NCBI GenBank assembly: GCA_948964545.1
Contig: CAREDV010000001.1
Span: 248,001 to 312,000 of the forward strand
Source: an uncultured bacterium
GTDB taxonomy: Bacteria > Cyanobacteriota > Vampirovibrionia > Gastranaerophilales > Gastranaerophilaceae
DNA length: 64,000 bases
Direction of reading: 5' to 3'
Below the pieces are notes generated by a model, which worked only from the letters and a program-made list of their open reading frames with translations, did no database searches and had not been told where the DNA came from. Within the stretch, counting starts at the first letter, position 1. Each line of letters opens with the position of its first letter. A program made the position numbers and the translations under genes. Positions 43,581 through 52,891 of the stretch are shown here, in pieces.

Positions 43581-43916
43581 ATGAATATAGATAAATTAAC
43601 ATACAATAAAAATATAGTTATGGAACTTAAACAAATATTGGGTGAATATTCTTTTTATTTACCGGATATTCCGGAAGTTGAAATAAAAATCAAACTTTAT
43701 AAATATGTTGATAGAAAAGATATTTGTTTTGAGACAAATTATTTTATTCAAACTCCGACTCAAATAGGTCCATATATAACTAGTCATAATTTTGCACCAA
43801 CAGAAGAAATTGCACTTGAGATGGCAATTAAAACAATAACAAGTTATTATAATAGTGCAATAACAGAAAGATATGAACCTAATATAGATTGGTTAGTAAA
43901 AAATACAAGTTATTAA
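43581..43916 (+). CDS. hypothetical protein behind the HNH gene
   Basis: A 111-aa mixed alpha/beta protein (ATG 43581; an in-frame TTG at 43548 is possible). It lies 39 bases after the HNH stop on the same strand and is probably the last gene of the operon. No known domain; segments YLPDIPEVEIKIKLYKY and FAPTEEIALEMAIKTITSYY suggest a small sheet with a long helix. Could be an immunity or specificity factor. Confidence 0.55.
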   Translation: MNIDKLTYNKNIVMELKQILGEYSFYLPDIPEVEIKIKLYKYVDRKDICFETNYFIQTPTQIGPYITSHNFAPTEEIALEMAIKTITSYYNSAITERYEPNIDWLVKNTSY

Positions 43917-43937
43917 ATAGTCATCTCCATCTTACTG

Positions 43938-45476
43938 TTAATTCAATCTTGTTCTGTATGTTAAATTACAAGAGAGTTCGAACCTTCCATTTTTAGAACG
44001 ACCTAGACGATTCATCTCTATTATGTCATAGAAGATAGGATACAGCGTTATATCTATATTTTTGGCATTCGCTGTAAAGTTCGAACCAATTATTTCACAA
44101 ATTGTTCTTTTTTCTGATGGAGTTGCTTTCATAAAAATTTGGCTTGCATTCTTACAGAATTTCAATATTAAATCAGATTGCTTGTAAAAATCATCATCAG
44201 CTTTATCAATACAAGACAGTTTATCCATAAGTTGTTCTCTTTCAGCTCTCAATTCTGTATATGTTTGATTCCACAGTTCATTTTCTGTGTCATTGTTACA
44301 TCTAAGCATGCGTTTATAGCCGTTCTGTATCATTCGGTCAATTTCTTTAATACGCTTATATATGTTATCTTGGGTTGCATTACTGTATTCATTTTTCAAA
44401 TCATGAATTTCTTTCAAGCTATCTTTAATTTCATTTATAAGTGATTGAGGTAAATTTTCTAAATTTTTAAGAATTTCTATAATAAATTTATCAATTTTAC
44501 TTTCGTTTATATAGGAAGATTTTTTGCAAGTTTTAATCTTTCCCTTACCTGTACAGTGATAATAAATATATTCCTTACCACTTGCTTTTACTTTTCTTTC
44601 TGCGGTATAACTACAGCCACAAACACCACATTTAAACAGTCCGATGTATGGAAATTCTACATCATGCTGCCTTGTTGTATCATTGGCATTATTTAGTTTC
44701 TCTTGTGCAAGTTGGAATAATTTTCTGCTTATTAAGGGTTCATGTTTACCGTTCGGATACAGCTTTCGTTGATATATATAATCACCAACATACATTGGAT
44801 TTTTAAACATTCTCTGTATAGTTGAATCTGCATATTTGTTTCCGCCAGGATTCCTTAAACCTTCCTCATACAGAATATTATTAATAGAAGAAGCTGATAA
44901 ATTTTCATAAACAAATAAATTAAACGCTCTAACAGCATATTCAGCTCGTTCGGGGTCTTTTATAATTGCGTGCTTATGTGTACCGTCATTGCCATACATA
45001 TAACCTAACGGCGGATAAAGTGCATATCCTTGTTCAATACGTTCATTCAAACCTTTTGCAGATTCTTCTGCAAGGTTATCAACGTATTGTTTTGCCATTA
45101 GAACACGTATCCCTATCATAAATTTGATACCTGAACGAGAGTTTTCAGAAAGGATTTCATTTTCTTTAACAAAATGGATTTCAAGACCTTTAATGTTGTC
45201 TATTGTGCCATAATCAGGCAGATTTCTATAAAGCCTATCGACTTTTTCAACAAGAATAATTCTTTCATCTTCATGTTGTTGAAGATAATCTACCATTCTG
45301 TTAAACTCAGCTCTACCAGCCTTTTTAGCTGTTTCAGCTTCAACAAATTCTCCAACAATTTCTATATCATTCTTTAATGCGTATTCTCGTAAGAACTTAA
45401 TTTGAGCAGGAATAGAAAACCCTTCTTTTTCCTGACGGGTACTGGAAACACGTGCATATAATACTGCTTTTTTCAT
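43938..45476 (-). mobile_element. large serine recombinase
   Basis: A 512-aa serine integrase. The N-terminal catalytic domain has AVLYARVSSTRQEKEGFSI with the active Ser at about residue 11. The recombinase domain has GYMYGNDGTHKHAIIKDPER, followed by a zinc ribbon (FKCGVCGCSYTAER with later Cys) and a coiled coil. Such enzymes insert phages and conjugative elements at attP/attB; att sites are usually beside the gene, here probably in the 745-bp region upstream (right) of it. It faces the operon on its left convergently. Confidence 0.9.
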
Positions 45477-45920
45477 GGTCTAATTCTAATTCAATAACTT
45501 ATATAAAACAAGATATGAAACAAATTTCACATTGTTATAAAATGTACTGAAAACAGACTAAAACTTTGACGCAGATTGGATTTGAAGTGTTTTTGACAAA
45601 ATTTTAGAACTAAAATAAGGCTCAAATTCAAATATAATAAGGCTTCCAACGATTAATATGATATGCAAATATTAAGTTTTGTAACAATTATAAAAATCGG
45701 GGTGTAATGCTTTCAGTGTCTATGTTTCAGCCATATTTGATGATTTTTATACGAAACATGCATTAAAATGCCTTGTAATTCAATTATAATTTACAATTAA
45801 GCCTGTTTTTAATAGCAAAAAAACAAATCTTTTTAATTTATTCGGTGAAAATACCTATCACAGTTAGGTTACAAGGATTTTGCACTAAAATAAACTCTTT
45901 TTTAAGAAAAAACTAAAAGC

Positions 45921-46030
45921 CAAAACCCTTGATTCCAGCGGTTTTGATAGGCTATTGACAAATAAAAATCTCAGTTTATAATAGTATCACCGCGACCAAA
46001 ACCCTCAAAACCCTTGTTATAAGTGGTTTT
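45921..46030 (+). repeat. pair of hairpin-forming direct repeats (iteron-like)
   Basis: CAAAACCCTTG occurs at 45921-45931 and 46006-46016, 85 bp apart. Each copy is followed by GGTTTT (45940-45945 and 46025-46030), forming an AAAACC/GGTTTT hairpin. An outer inverted repeat CGACC/GGTCG (45993-45997, 46048-46052) surrounds the second copy. The arrangement recalls initiator-binding sites. Confidence 0.6.
45955..45983 (+). promoter_or_regulatory. consensus sigma-70 promoter of the replication module
   Basis: TTGACA (45955-45960), a 17-bp spacer and TATAAT (45978-45983): an exact match to the consensus. It lies between the two direct repeats and reads into the module. Confidence 0.8.
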
Positions 46031-46113
46031 ATTGACTTTTTAAGGGCGGTCGTTTAATATGTGAATGTAAGCAGAACGGAATTGAAATCCGCTCTACATA
46101 ACTAATACAGCCA

Positions 46114-46214
46114 TAAGATGTTTTATAGGCAAAATTTTTGTTGCCTTCATCTTAGAGGGCTTAATTTGTGTAGAAAAATTTTCAATTCCCTGCAAGTAGT
46201 ACAAAACAAGCAGG
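46114..46214 (+). promoter_or_regulatory. structured leader with ribosome-binding-site hairpin
   Basis: TAAGATG (46114-46120) pairs with CATCTTA (46148-46154), and inside it AGGCAA (46127-46132) pairs with TTGCCT (46141-46146). Behind it, CCTGC (46189-46193) can pair with GCAGG (46210-46214), which contains the ribosome binding site of the gene at 46222. Translational control or a small regulatory RNA is plausible. Confidence 0.5.
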
Positions 46215-46221
46215 AATAAAA

Positions 46222-46413
46222 ATGAAGTTCCAAATAGACGGATACAACATTAAACTTCACCGTTCATCTGTTCCAACGACAAAGGAAGATGACCGTAAAA
46301 GGCTTGCTATGTATGTAAATGCAATCGGCGAATTGGGTAACAAATACTTACAAGAAGAAGTATTAGAATCGCACAAACAGTGCAGAAAGGAGCAACTATG
46401 CTCAGGAATTTAA
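46222..46413 (+). CDS. small basic protein of the replication module
   Basis: A 63-aa protein starting nine bases after GCAGGA. Highly charged (TTKEDDRKRLAMYVNAIGEL), no recognised domain. Its end overlaps the RHH gene by 16 bases. Its leader appears structured, which suggests dosage control. Confidence 0.5.
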   Translation: MKFQIDGYNIKLHRSSVPTTKEDDRKRLAMYVNAIGELGNKYLQEEVLESHKQCRKEQLCSGI

Positions 46414-46844
46414 AAAATGTATTTAGTCTCAACAAAATTATTGAAAATCCGTTGAAAATTTTTCAACAAAAAGATTTTAATAGGAGTACATCCAAGATAA
46501 CTTTTAAGGTCGATAAATTTATACATAAAGAACTTCAATGGTATAAGCAAAACTACAATACATCTTATAGTAGCTTTATTCAATTAGCTTTAAAGGATTT
46601 TTTGAAAAGATGTAAGAAGCTAGATTTACTACCGTCTCAGCTAGAACACTGGTACGACCGCCATAACAATTTTGAGTATGAATATGATGTTGTGCTTGAT
46701 AAAGAATTAAAAGAGGAATTTTCAAGACTTAAAATAGCTTATAAACGACAGGGAATTTGCTTTAACAAAAGTCATATTGTTCGTTGTGCAGTAGCAGATA
46801 GAATAGCAAATATCATAATGGGAGATGGCAATGAAACAGTATAA
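46398..46844 (+). CDS. tandem ribbon-helix-helix-like protein
   Basis: A 148-aa protein (ATG 46398 with AAAGGAG six bases upstream). Two similar units have a short beta strand and two helices: KITFKVDKFIHKELQWYK with SYSSFIQLALKDFL, and YDVVLDKELKEEFSRLKIA with NKSHIVRCAVADRIANII. This fits two fused RHH DNA-binding units, normally a dimer of one-unit chains. Probably a copy-number or transcription regulator of the module. Confidence 0.6.
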   Translation: MLRNLKNVFSLNKIIENPLKIFQQKDFNRSTSKITFKVDKFIHKELQWYKQNYNTSYSSFIQLALKDFLKRCKKLDLLPSQLEHWYDRHNNFEYEYDVVLDKELKEEFSRLKIAYKRQGICFNKSHIVRCAVADRIANIIMGDGNETV

Positions 46845-47004
46845 AACTTACAACTTCATAGAGATTACAAAGAAAGAGTTTCAACAGTATCAATCTGAAC
46901 CTATTTCAAATACTCAGGCTATTGAAATTCAAAACAATCTCTTTGGTGTAGTTGATTTACTGCTTAAATGGAGTGCTGAAGGTAGTAGGAAAGAATGTGC
47001 TTAG
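46831..47004 (+). CDS. 57-aa protein of the replication module
   Basis: A short ORF whose ATG lies 14 bases inside the RHH gene, after GGGAGA. The protein (MKQYKTYNFIEITKKEF and on to LLLKWSAEGSRKECA) is helical and charged. It fits the chain of overlapping genes but has no known domain. Confidence 0.45.
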   Translation: MKQYKTYNFIEITKKEFQQYQSEPISNTQAIEIQNNLFGVVDLLLKWSAEGSRKECA

Positions 47005-47100
47005 ATAAAACATTTATGCATATAAGAACTTTTCCAAGAATAATATATCAGAAAGAAGCTCTTGTATACATTTTAGATAGAAGATAGAAGGAACAAAGAA

Positions 47101-48549
47101 ATGATAAAAACGGCAAAAGATAGTTCATTGCTTAATGAATATAACAGAATTGATGATGTTAGTTGGTTTACAAATATATCTTCATGTATATGGTTGTCTA
47201 AAGTAACTAATATCTTAAAGAGTACTATTGATGATAAAGAAAATACTAAAAGATGTATTAACATATTAAATGAACAAGTAAAAATAATATCCTCTTATAG
47301 AATAACTGATATTGAAAGCTATAGAGGTATTTATAATGATTACCTCAATGACTCTATAGGTGCAGTAGAGCAGTTTATAACTGATTGTACAGAAAATAAT
47401 ATAAGCACATACTTCAACGTCAAATATATTGGAAACAAAAGACAGAAGGCACAAAGCGGTTATAGAAATCCTAAAAATATCATAATGGATTTTGATACAG
47501 ATTACTTTGCCAAAATAACAGGAAGGATTGAAGATATACCTTTATACCCTACCTATTACTGTCATTATTTTATGATTGCTTTTTTACTGGATATTATAAA
47601 CTCAGCAGGAATTATATTACCCCAATATAGTAAAGAGGATTCTTTTTATAAAAACTTTTTAGAAGTGTTATTTGAAAACCTTAATTCATCAGTTTTAACT
47701 GGTTTAGAAGCCTTTGCTGAATATGACTTAGGCTATTCTTATTGCTGTATATATGACGAATTAAGAAAATTAACTTCCTTATATCAGGACAAACTGGTTT
47801 TCTATGCAACACCGCATAATAAAAGTTTTGAAGTAACAATAAAAGAATATTCATTAATAACAAGAATGTTTGTTCAATATAGAAGTGCTTGGAGTGATAA
47901 AGATGTAAGTCGGATGATTTCAAATCCTCTATCAAAGAGCAGAAAGTATAAAATTAAACACCAAGACGTTATACATATAAATTCAGATAGAGAGCATGAT
48001 AAAGTTCAAGGAGTGTTTTCAACGATACGAATCATAGAAGGGTCAAATAAAAATAGTATGAGAGTATATTTAACTTTATCAGGACAAAGAATAATTAATC
48101 GTATATTCAACAGTTCTAGCGATGTTAATGATAATGTCAAAACTCATAGGATTATTGATTACATCCCAAGCACAGCAAATATGATTGCTTTCATGCTGTG
48201 GGTAGTCCTGAATTGTACTGTAGAAGCAAATAATAAATTTCAAGACTTTGAATATTCTAATATACCAATATTTCAGCAATATATTGATGAATATATAGAA
48301 GCAAAAGAAAATAAGCAGCCTAGAAATGTAGTTGTAAATACTGCAATTTCAGTAATGCTATCTTTTAAAACAAAGGAAGAACAAGAAGAATTTATCAACA
48401 ACCATTTTACAGAAAAACAGTCACAGCAAAAAGCCTTAATTAGAGCAGGAATAAATAGAATTAATGAAGTTAAGCAACAGGTACCTGATAATGTTATACC
48501 CTTCATTAAGTGGCTAATAAAGGAGCTAAAATATGTCTATAACTGGTAA
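47101..48549 (+). CDS. hypothetical protein overlapping the Rep-like gene
   Basis: A 482-aa protein with AAGGA before the ATG. Mostly helical, no recognised motif. The central region (KIKHQDVIHINSDREHDKVQ, MRVYLTLSGQRIINRIF) might form a nucleic-acid-binding domain. It overlaps the replication-initiator-like gene by 17 bases, which suggests a role in replication, mobilisation or copy control. Confidence 0.6.
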   Translation: MIKTAKDSSLLNEYNRIDDVSWFTNISSCIWLSKVTNILKSTIDDKENTKRCINILNEQVKIISSYRITDIESYRGIYNDYLNDSIGAVEQFITDCTENNISTYFNVKYIGNKRQKAQSGYRNPKNIIMDFDTDYFAKITGRIEDIPLYPTYYCHYFMIAFLLDIINSAGIILPQYSKEDSFYKNFLEVLFENLNSSVLTGLEAFAEYDLGYSYCCIYDELRKLTSLYQDKLVFYATPHNKSFEVTIKEYSLITRMFVQYRSAWSDKDVSRMISNPLSKSRKYKIKHQDVIHINSDREHDKVQGVFSTIRIIEGSNKNSMRVYLTLSGQRIINRIFNSSSDVNDNVKTHRIIDYIPSTANMIAFMLWVVLNCTVEANNKFQDFEYSNIPIFQQYIDEYIEAKENKQPRNVVVNTAISVMLSFKTKEEQEEFINNHFTEKQSQQKALIRAGINRINEVKQQVPDNVIPFIKWLIKELKYVYNW

Positions 48550-49633
48550 AATTCTAATTGATAAACTTAGAATAAATATTCCTTTGTCAATATTAGATGA
48601 GGTTGGCATAAATGCTGAAATCTGTAAACAAGAGATAAGAAATACACTTGAAGAATATTTTATTAATAAGAATGCTTACTCTGTAACAACAGCCTATAAT
48701 TACCTAAGAATAACCCTAACTCCTACAAGGTTTAAACCTGATGACAACGGATATTATACTGATACTAATTTAGAAATGCCGTCAGAAGAATGGTTATTGA
48801 ACCTTTTTCAAGAGTTAGGGTTTGATAAAAACAGAAGGATTAGTGAATCCGCTAATATTACGTGGATTCATTTAACAAAGAATATAATTACGAATAAAAA
48901 GCCGCTTGAATATATAATGTTTTTATCCAAATTTCCCTTAAAAAGAAGATTTATACCTTCTTTGATTTCATCTAATTCACAAAATACAAGTTTAAGGTTA
49001 TCCACTCCTAAACGAAATCCCAAAGAGAAAGATATTTTAGGTGATAGAATTTTTATTTTTTATGATAAAACGCAGGAATTACTAAATAAAGCCAAAACAG
49101 AGGCAATTATATTAAAACAGCCATTAACAAATGATGAAATTGAATATATTTCATCACATGGCGGTTATTATATTAAAGAAGGTAATTATCTCAACATCAG
49201 TGGTCTAAACCTCTTAAGATTCGAATTACAATACAGGTATAAAGATAAAATAGAACCTTTGCAAAAATTTTTAAAGCCTGATTCTAAAGCTGATAATCTA
49301 ACAATAGCTACAATGCTTGATTTATTGCGGAAAAATGAGCTTTATTCAAGATTAGATAACTTTTATACAAGTGAACTACAGTCAGTAGTATTTTATGGAT
49401 TGCCTAATGAACCACAAAAACAATTAACAAGTTATAAAAGGGCATTTGCTGATTTAGTTGATGAAAGTGATTTGGTAACTTTACAACTTGTATATGACTC
49501 TCTAGAGTTGGGTAAAATTTTCAAAAATAACAAGGCTGTATTGCAAAGCAGTAAGAATAATTTATATAAAGAGCTATATAGGAAATTAATCTTAACAAAA
49601 TCCTCTCAACACTTGACAAATAGTGAAATATAG
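48533..49633 (+). CDS. replication-initiator-like protein (phage gene II/X type)
   Basis: A 366-aa protein with AAGGAG seven bases before the ATG. The pairs IFIFYDKTQELLNKAK and NLLRFELQYRYKDKIEPL resemble the K-x-Y-D-K and L-R-x-E-x-R motifs of gene II/X-type phage and plasmid replication proteins, which nick a double-strand origin and start rolling-circle replication. The iteron-like repeats 2.5 kb upstream may be the origin. Similarity is by eye only, so the call is tentative. Confidence 0.55.
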   Translation: MSITGKILIDKLRINIPLSILDEVGINAEICKQEIRNTLEEYFINKNAYSVTTAYNYLRITLTPTRFKPDDNGYYTDTNLEMPSEEWLLNLFQELGFDKNRRISESANITWIHLTKNIITNKKPLEYIMFLSKFPLKRRFIPSLISSNSQNTSLRLSTPKRNPKEKDILGDRIFIFYDKTQELLNKAKTEAIILKQPLTNDEIEYISSHGGYYIKEGNYLNISGLNLLRFELQYRYKDKIEPLQKFLKPDSKADNLTIATMLDLLRKNELYSRLDNFYTSELQSVVFYGLPNEPQKQLTSYKRAFADLVDESDLVTLQLVYDSLELGKIFKNNKAVLQSSKNNLYKELYRKLILTKSSQHLTNSEI

Positions 49634-49652
49634 TACATAATAATAATGTATG

Positions 49653-49693
49653 ACCCTAGCGACTTCCATTAAGTTGAGTTTCTAGGGTTTTTG
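49653..49693. terminator. terminator between the Rep-like gene and the Abi gene
   Basis: ACCCTAG (49653-49659) pairs with CTAGGGT (49682-49688), with a T run behind on the plus strand. It overlaps the stop of the convergent Abi-like gene. Confidence 0.65.
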
Positions 49694-50353
49694 CTTTGTA
49701 ATAACTTTATTAAAATCACAGATTTTATCAAGGTAAAGTGAACTATCCTTTGATATATAGTTCAAAAGTTTTCTTAAATCTGTATAACAGTTATTTATCC
49801 CATAAGGATGATTAATAATTATTTCGTGATGAAATACTCTGTTTCTTAATTTCAACATTAGCTGTAAGATAGGAAATACTTTGCTAAGTTTATCAAATTC
49901 AGAAAAGTTAGGATAATCTGCAAATACAATTCTGAAAAAGCCTTGTTTATGCCATAATGCAGTTTTATATCTTTTTGTACATAAATGGATCCAAAACCCT
50001 AAAGATAGTTCAGCAATTAAATCGTCTTTAGAAATATTTTTATGACCCTTATTAGTAAGTTTCTGTTTTGCATCAAGTAACTTTTTATGTTCATTAGGTA
50101 ATAAGATACTTTGTTGATTAAGTTCTTGTAATAACCAATCCTGTTTAATGACGGTTTCAATGGCTTGATTTATTCTATTACATAAAGATATTTCAAGTAT
50201 AGACAATAATGGGTATAAAGACTTTGACACTTCAATATTAAATAAATATCTTTCAAGAGCAATAGAATCAGTGTCGTTAATGTCATATTTATAAGAACTC
50301 AAACGATTAGAGCTAAATAAATTTACTAAATTGTTTTCCAAAGTCTTTGACAT
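49682..50353 (-). CDS. Abi-family HEPN protein
   Basis: A 223-aa protein of the Abi_2/AbiD-F type: ALERYLFNIEVSKSLYPLLS, AELSLGFWIHLC and MLKLRNRVFHHEIIINHP. The last segment carries the HEPN motif R170-NRVF-H175, expected for an RNase. Proteins of this family abort phage infection in Lactococcus and others (family knowledge). It sits between the replication module and a tyrosine recombinase, as cargo on the opposite strand. Confidence 0.78.
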   Translation of the reverse strand: MSKTLENNLVNLFSSNRLSSYKYDINDTDSIALERYLFNIEVSKSLYPLLSILEISLCNRINQAIETVIKQDWLLQELNQQSILLPNEHKKLLDAKQKLTNKGHKNISKDDLIAELSLGFWIHLCTKRYKTALWHKQGFFRIVFADYPNFSEFDKLSKVFPILQLMLKLRNRVFHHEIIINHPYGINNCYTDLRKLLNYISKDSSLYLDKICDFNKVITKQKP

Positions 50354-50457
50354 GTCTAAATAATATCACAAACAAGCGATTTCTCAGGCATGTTTCAAAA
50401 TTTCAATTCTCTGATTACATTCTTACATACACCGTAAGTGTAGAAAGGAATGTAAAA

Positions 50458-51021
50458 ATGAAGAACTTAGTAGAACCGATAAAGAAAAAGGAAGATGTTG
50501 AAGCTATAGAACAATATCTAGCAAGGCACAGTCGTAGAAATCAGCTTATATGGGCATTTGGCACAAATACGGGGTTGCGTGTGAGTGATATTCTTAACTT
50601 AAATATTGAAGATGTGGAAAATAAAAGCTATATTGAAATTTATGAACAAAAAACTGGTAAATACAAACGGTTTCCGCTTAATAAAAAACTAAAAGTCCTT
50701 ATTAAGCTGTATCTTGTTGAACGTAAGAAAACTTACGCAATCGGGGATGATGAGCCATTGTTCGTGGGGAAAAAGCATTGCAGACTTGACCGCTCTCAGG
50801 TATACAGATTTATAAATGAAGCGTGTGAACATCTTGGAATCACTGCCAATGTTGGAACACACACCATGAGAAAGACTTTCGGGTATTTCTTTTATAGGCA
50901 GAATAATGATGTGGCATTGTTGCAAAAGATTTTAAATCATTCAAGCCCAGCAATAACACTTAGATACATTGGAATTGCACAAGAAGAAATCGACTACTCA
51001 TACAATAACTTTGAACTTTAA
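50458..51021 (+). mobile_element. minimal tyrosine recombinase (catalytic domain only)
   Basis: A 187-aa integrase with all catalytic residues: R41 (TGLRVSDIL), H135 and R138 (THTMRKTFG), H161 (LLQKILNHSS) and Y170 (TLRYIGI). The usual N-terminal core-binding domain is nearly absent, as in FimB-like small recombinases. Start ATG 50458 with AAAGGAA upstream; the frame is open to 50347 but without a ribosome binding site. It may resolve dimers or move the adjoining replication module. Confidence 0.85.
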
Positions 51022-51336
51022 TGCACCGTAAAAGTATGCAACAGACTATCTATACGGGTGTATAAGTACCATAAGAAAATCATAACACAAACATTTTTCT
51101 ACAGTAACGGAGCATAAATAATCTTTAACAATAAAACCGTATAAGTCTAAACTCAGACTTTATACGGCTTTCCACTGTTATACATCAAAATAGATATTAT
51201 GGTGTAAAAATGACTTAAAGGTGAAATAGCAAGTGAATAATAAAAATAAGCAAAATGCAAAAGAAATTGAACATGAAATTTTAAAAACTTTTCATAATCT
51301 TAACTATTACTCACAACTTTAAAGGATAATATTACT
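51022..51336. other. intergenic region with terminator hairpin and possible 29-codon ORF
   Basis: A hairpin of CCGTATAAGTCT (51137-51148) with AGACTTTATACGG (51155-51167) probably ends the recombinase transcript. A GTG at 51233 with AAAGGTGA upstream opens a 29-codon frame ending at 51322. It is too short to judge; nothing else is evident. Confidence 0.45.
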
Positions 51337-52887
51337 ATGCAAAGTACAGAAGAAACAAAAGAATACATAGCAAACTTATTTAAAGCTAGATTTCCTATTC
51401 TTTATATACAAACTTGGGAAGAAAACAGGGTCATTAATACAATTAAAGAAATTGCATTTAATAAAGAAGTTATTAAAACTCCAAGAAAAATATATATTTG
51501 GAGTTTGTCGCAAGGCTTAATAAATTATGAAAATAATGAATTTATTGAAGATGCATCTGCTGATTGTACTACTGCAATAAACTACGTAGATAAACTTGAT
51601 GAAGATATTATCCTTATATTAAAAGATATTCATGTGTATTTTAATGAAACATTACCTAATCATGCAACTATCAGAAGGCTTAGAGATGTAGCGGAAAGTT
51701 TTACAGATTCAGATAACCTAAAAAATATTGTTATAATATCACCATTGCTTACAATTCCGCAAGAATTACAAAAGGATGTTACTATTATAGATTTCAGCTT
51801 ACCTAATATTGGTGAATTAACAGAATGTTTGGAAAATTTTATTGCTGATAATTCAGAACAAGTAAATATCAATTTATCGGAAGAAGAAAAACATACATTT
51901 GCAAAAACGGCATTGGGTCTAACTATCCATGAAGCCGAAAATGCTTTTGCAAGGGCATTAGTCCAAAATAAAAAACTTACAATGGATGAACTTGATATTA
52001 TTATTTCTGAAAAATGTCAAATTATTAAAAAAACAGGAATTCTTGAATATATACAAACAGATTTAAGTATTGAAGATGTCGGTGGCCTTGAAAACCTTAA
52101 AAAATGGCTAAGAAAAAGAAATAAGGCTTGGTCAGAAAAAGCACAGAAAGATTATAACCTACCTTCGCCTAAAGGTTGTTTAATAACTGGTATACCAGGA
52201 ACAGGAAAAAGTTTGACGGCTAAAGCAATGAGCAGTTTATGGAAATTACCGTTATTAAGGTTAGATATGGGAAAAGTTTACAATAAATGGCTTGGTAATT
52301 CAGAAGAAAATATCAGAAAAGCAATAATGACAGCGGAAGCTGTAGCACCTTCAATATTATGGGTAGACGAAATTGAAAAAGGTTTTGCACAAGGTTTAGG
52401 TGATAATTCTTCATCACAAAGGATATTGGCAACTTTTCTTACCTGGTTACAAGAAAAAACAAAGCCTGTTTTTGTTGTTGCCACAGCAAATAACATTGAT
52501 ATGTTACCACCGGAATTCATGAGAAAAGGTAGATTAGATGAAATTTTTTATGTTGATTTACCAAGTTCAAACGAAAGAGCTGATATATTCAAATTGCACA
52601 TAAATAAAATGATTAAAAGTAGCATTTCAAAAGATTTTAAGATAACAGAAGAATTATTATTAAAATTAGTAAAGCTATCGGAAGGCTTTTCGGGGTCTGA
52701 AATTGAGCAAGCAGTTATTTCAGCCGTTTTTGAAGCATTTTACGAAGATAGAATATTACAAAAAGAAGATATTATTAGTGCAATAAAGAATACGATTCCT
52801 TTGTCTGTTACACAGTCTGAACAAATTGAAAAAATTCAACAATGGGCAAAAGAAAGAGCCGTAAATGCAAGCAAAAAAGATGGTTAG
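51337..52887 (+). CDS. Ycf46-like AAA+ ATPase
   Basis: A 516-aa AAA+ ATPase of the Ycf46/slr0374 kind known from Cyanobacteria and plastids. The N-terminal domain starts with ARFPILYIQTWEENRVI and the middle part with LRDVAESFTDSDNLKNIVII. The AAA module has Walker A GIPGTGKS (285-292), Walker B SILWVDEIEK and GNSEENIRKAIMTAE, with the arginine-finger region RKGRLDEIFYVDLPS. No protease domain is fused. It probably forms a hexamer and remodels a partner. It heads an operon with a TPR protein and an Mrr-like nuclease. Confidence 0.8.
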   Translation: MQSTEETKEYIANLFKARFPILYIQTWEENRVINTIKEIAFNKEVIKTPRKIYIWSLSQGLINYENNEFIEDASADCTTAINYVDKLDEDIILILKDIHVYFNETLPNHATIRRLRDVAESFTDSDNLKNIVIISPLLTIPQELQKDVTIIDFSLPNIGELTECLENFIADNSEQVNINLSEEEKHTFAKTALGLTIHEAENAFARALVQNKKLTMDELDIIISEKCQIIKKTGILEYIQTDLSIEDVGGLENLKKWLRKRNKAWSEKAQKDYNLPSPKGCLITGIPGTGKSLTAKAMSSLWKLPLLRLDMGKVYNKWLGNSEENIRKAIMTAEAVAPSILWVDEIEKGFAQGLGDNSSSQRILATFLTWLQEKTKPVFVVATANNIDMLPPEFMRKGRLDEIFYVDLPSSNERADIFKLHINKMIKSSISKDFKITEELLLKLVKLSEGFSGSEIEQAVISAVFEAFYEDRILQKEDIISAIKNTIPLSVTQSEQIEKIQQWAKERAVNASKKDG

Positions 52888-52891
52888 GAAT

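Larger units (their letters stand above)
45477..46221. other. 745-bp non-coding region with repeats, promoter and hairpins
   Basis: No ORF of note. It separates the serine recombinase from the replication module. It carries two copies of a hairpin-forming direct repeat, a near-consensus promoter and a structured leader in front of the gene at 46222. Candidate functions are attP and an origin of replication. Confidence 0.6.
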
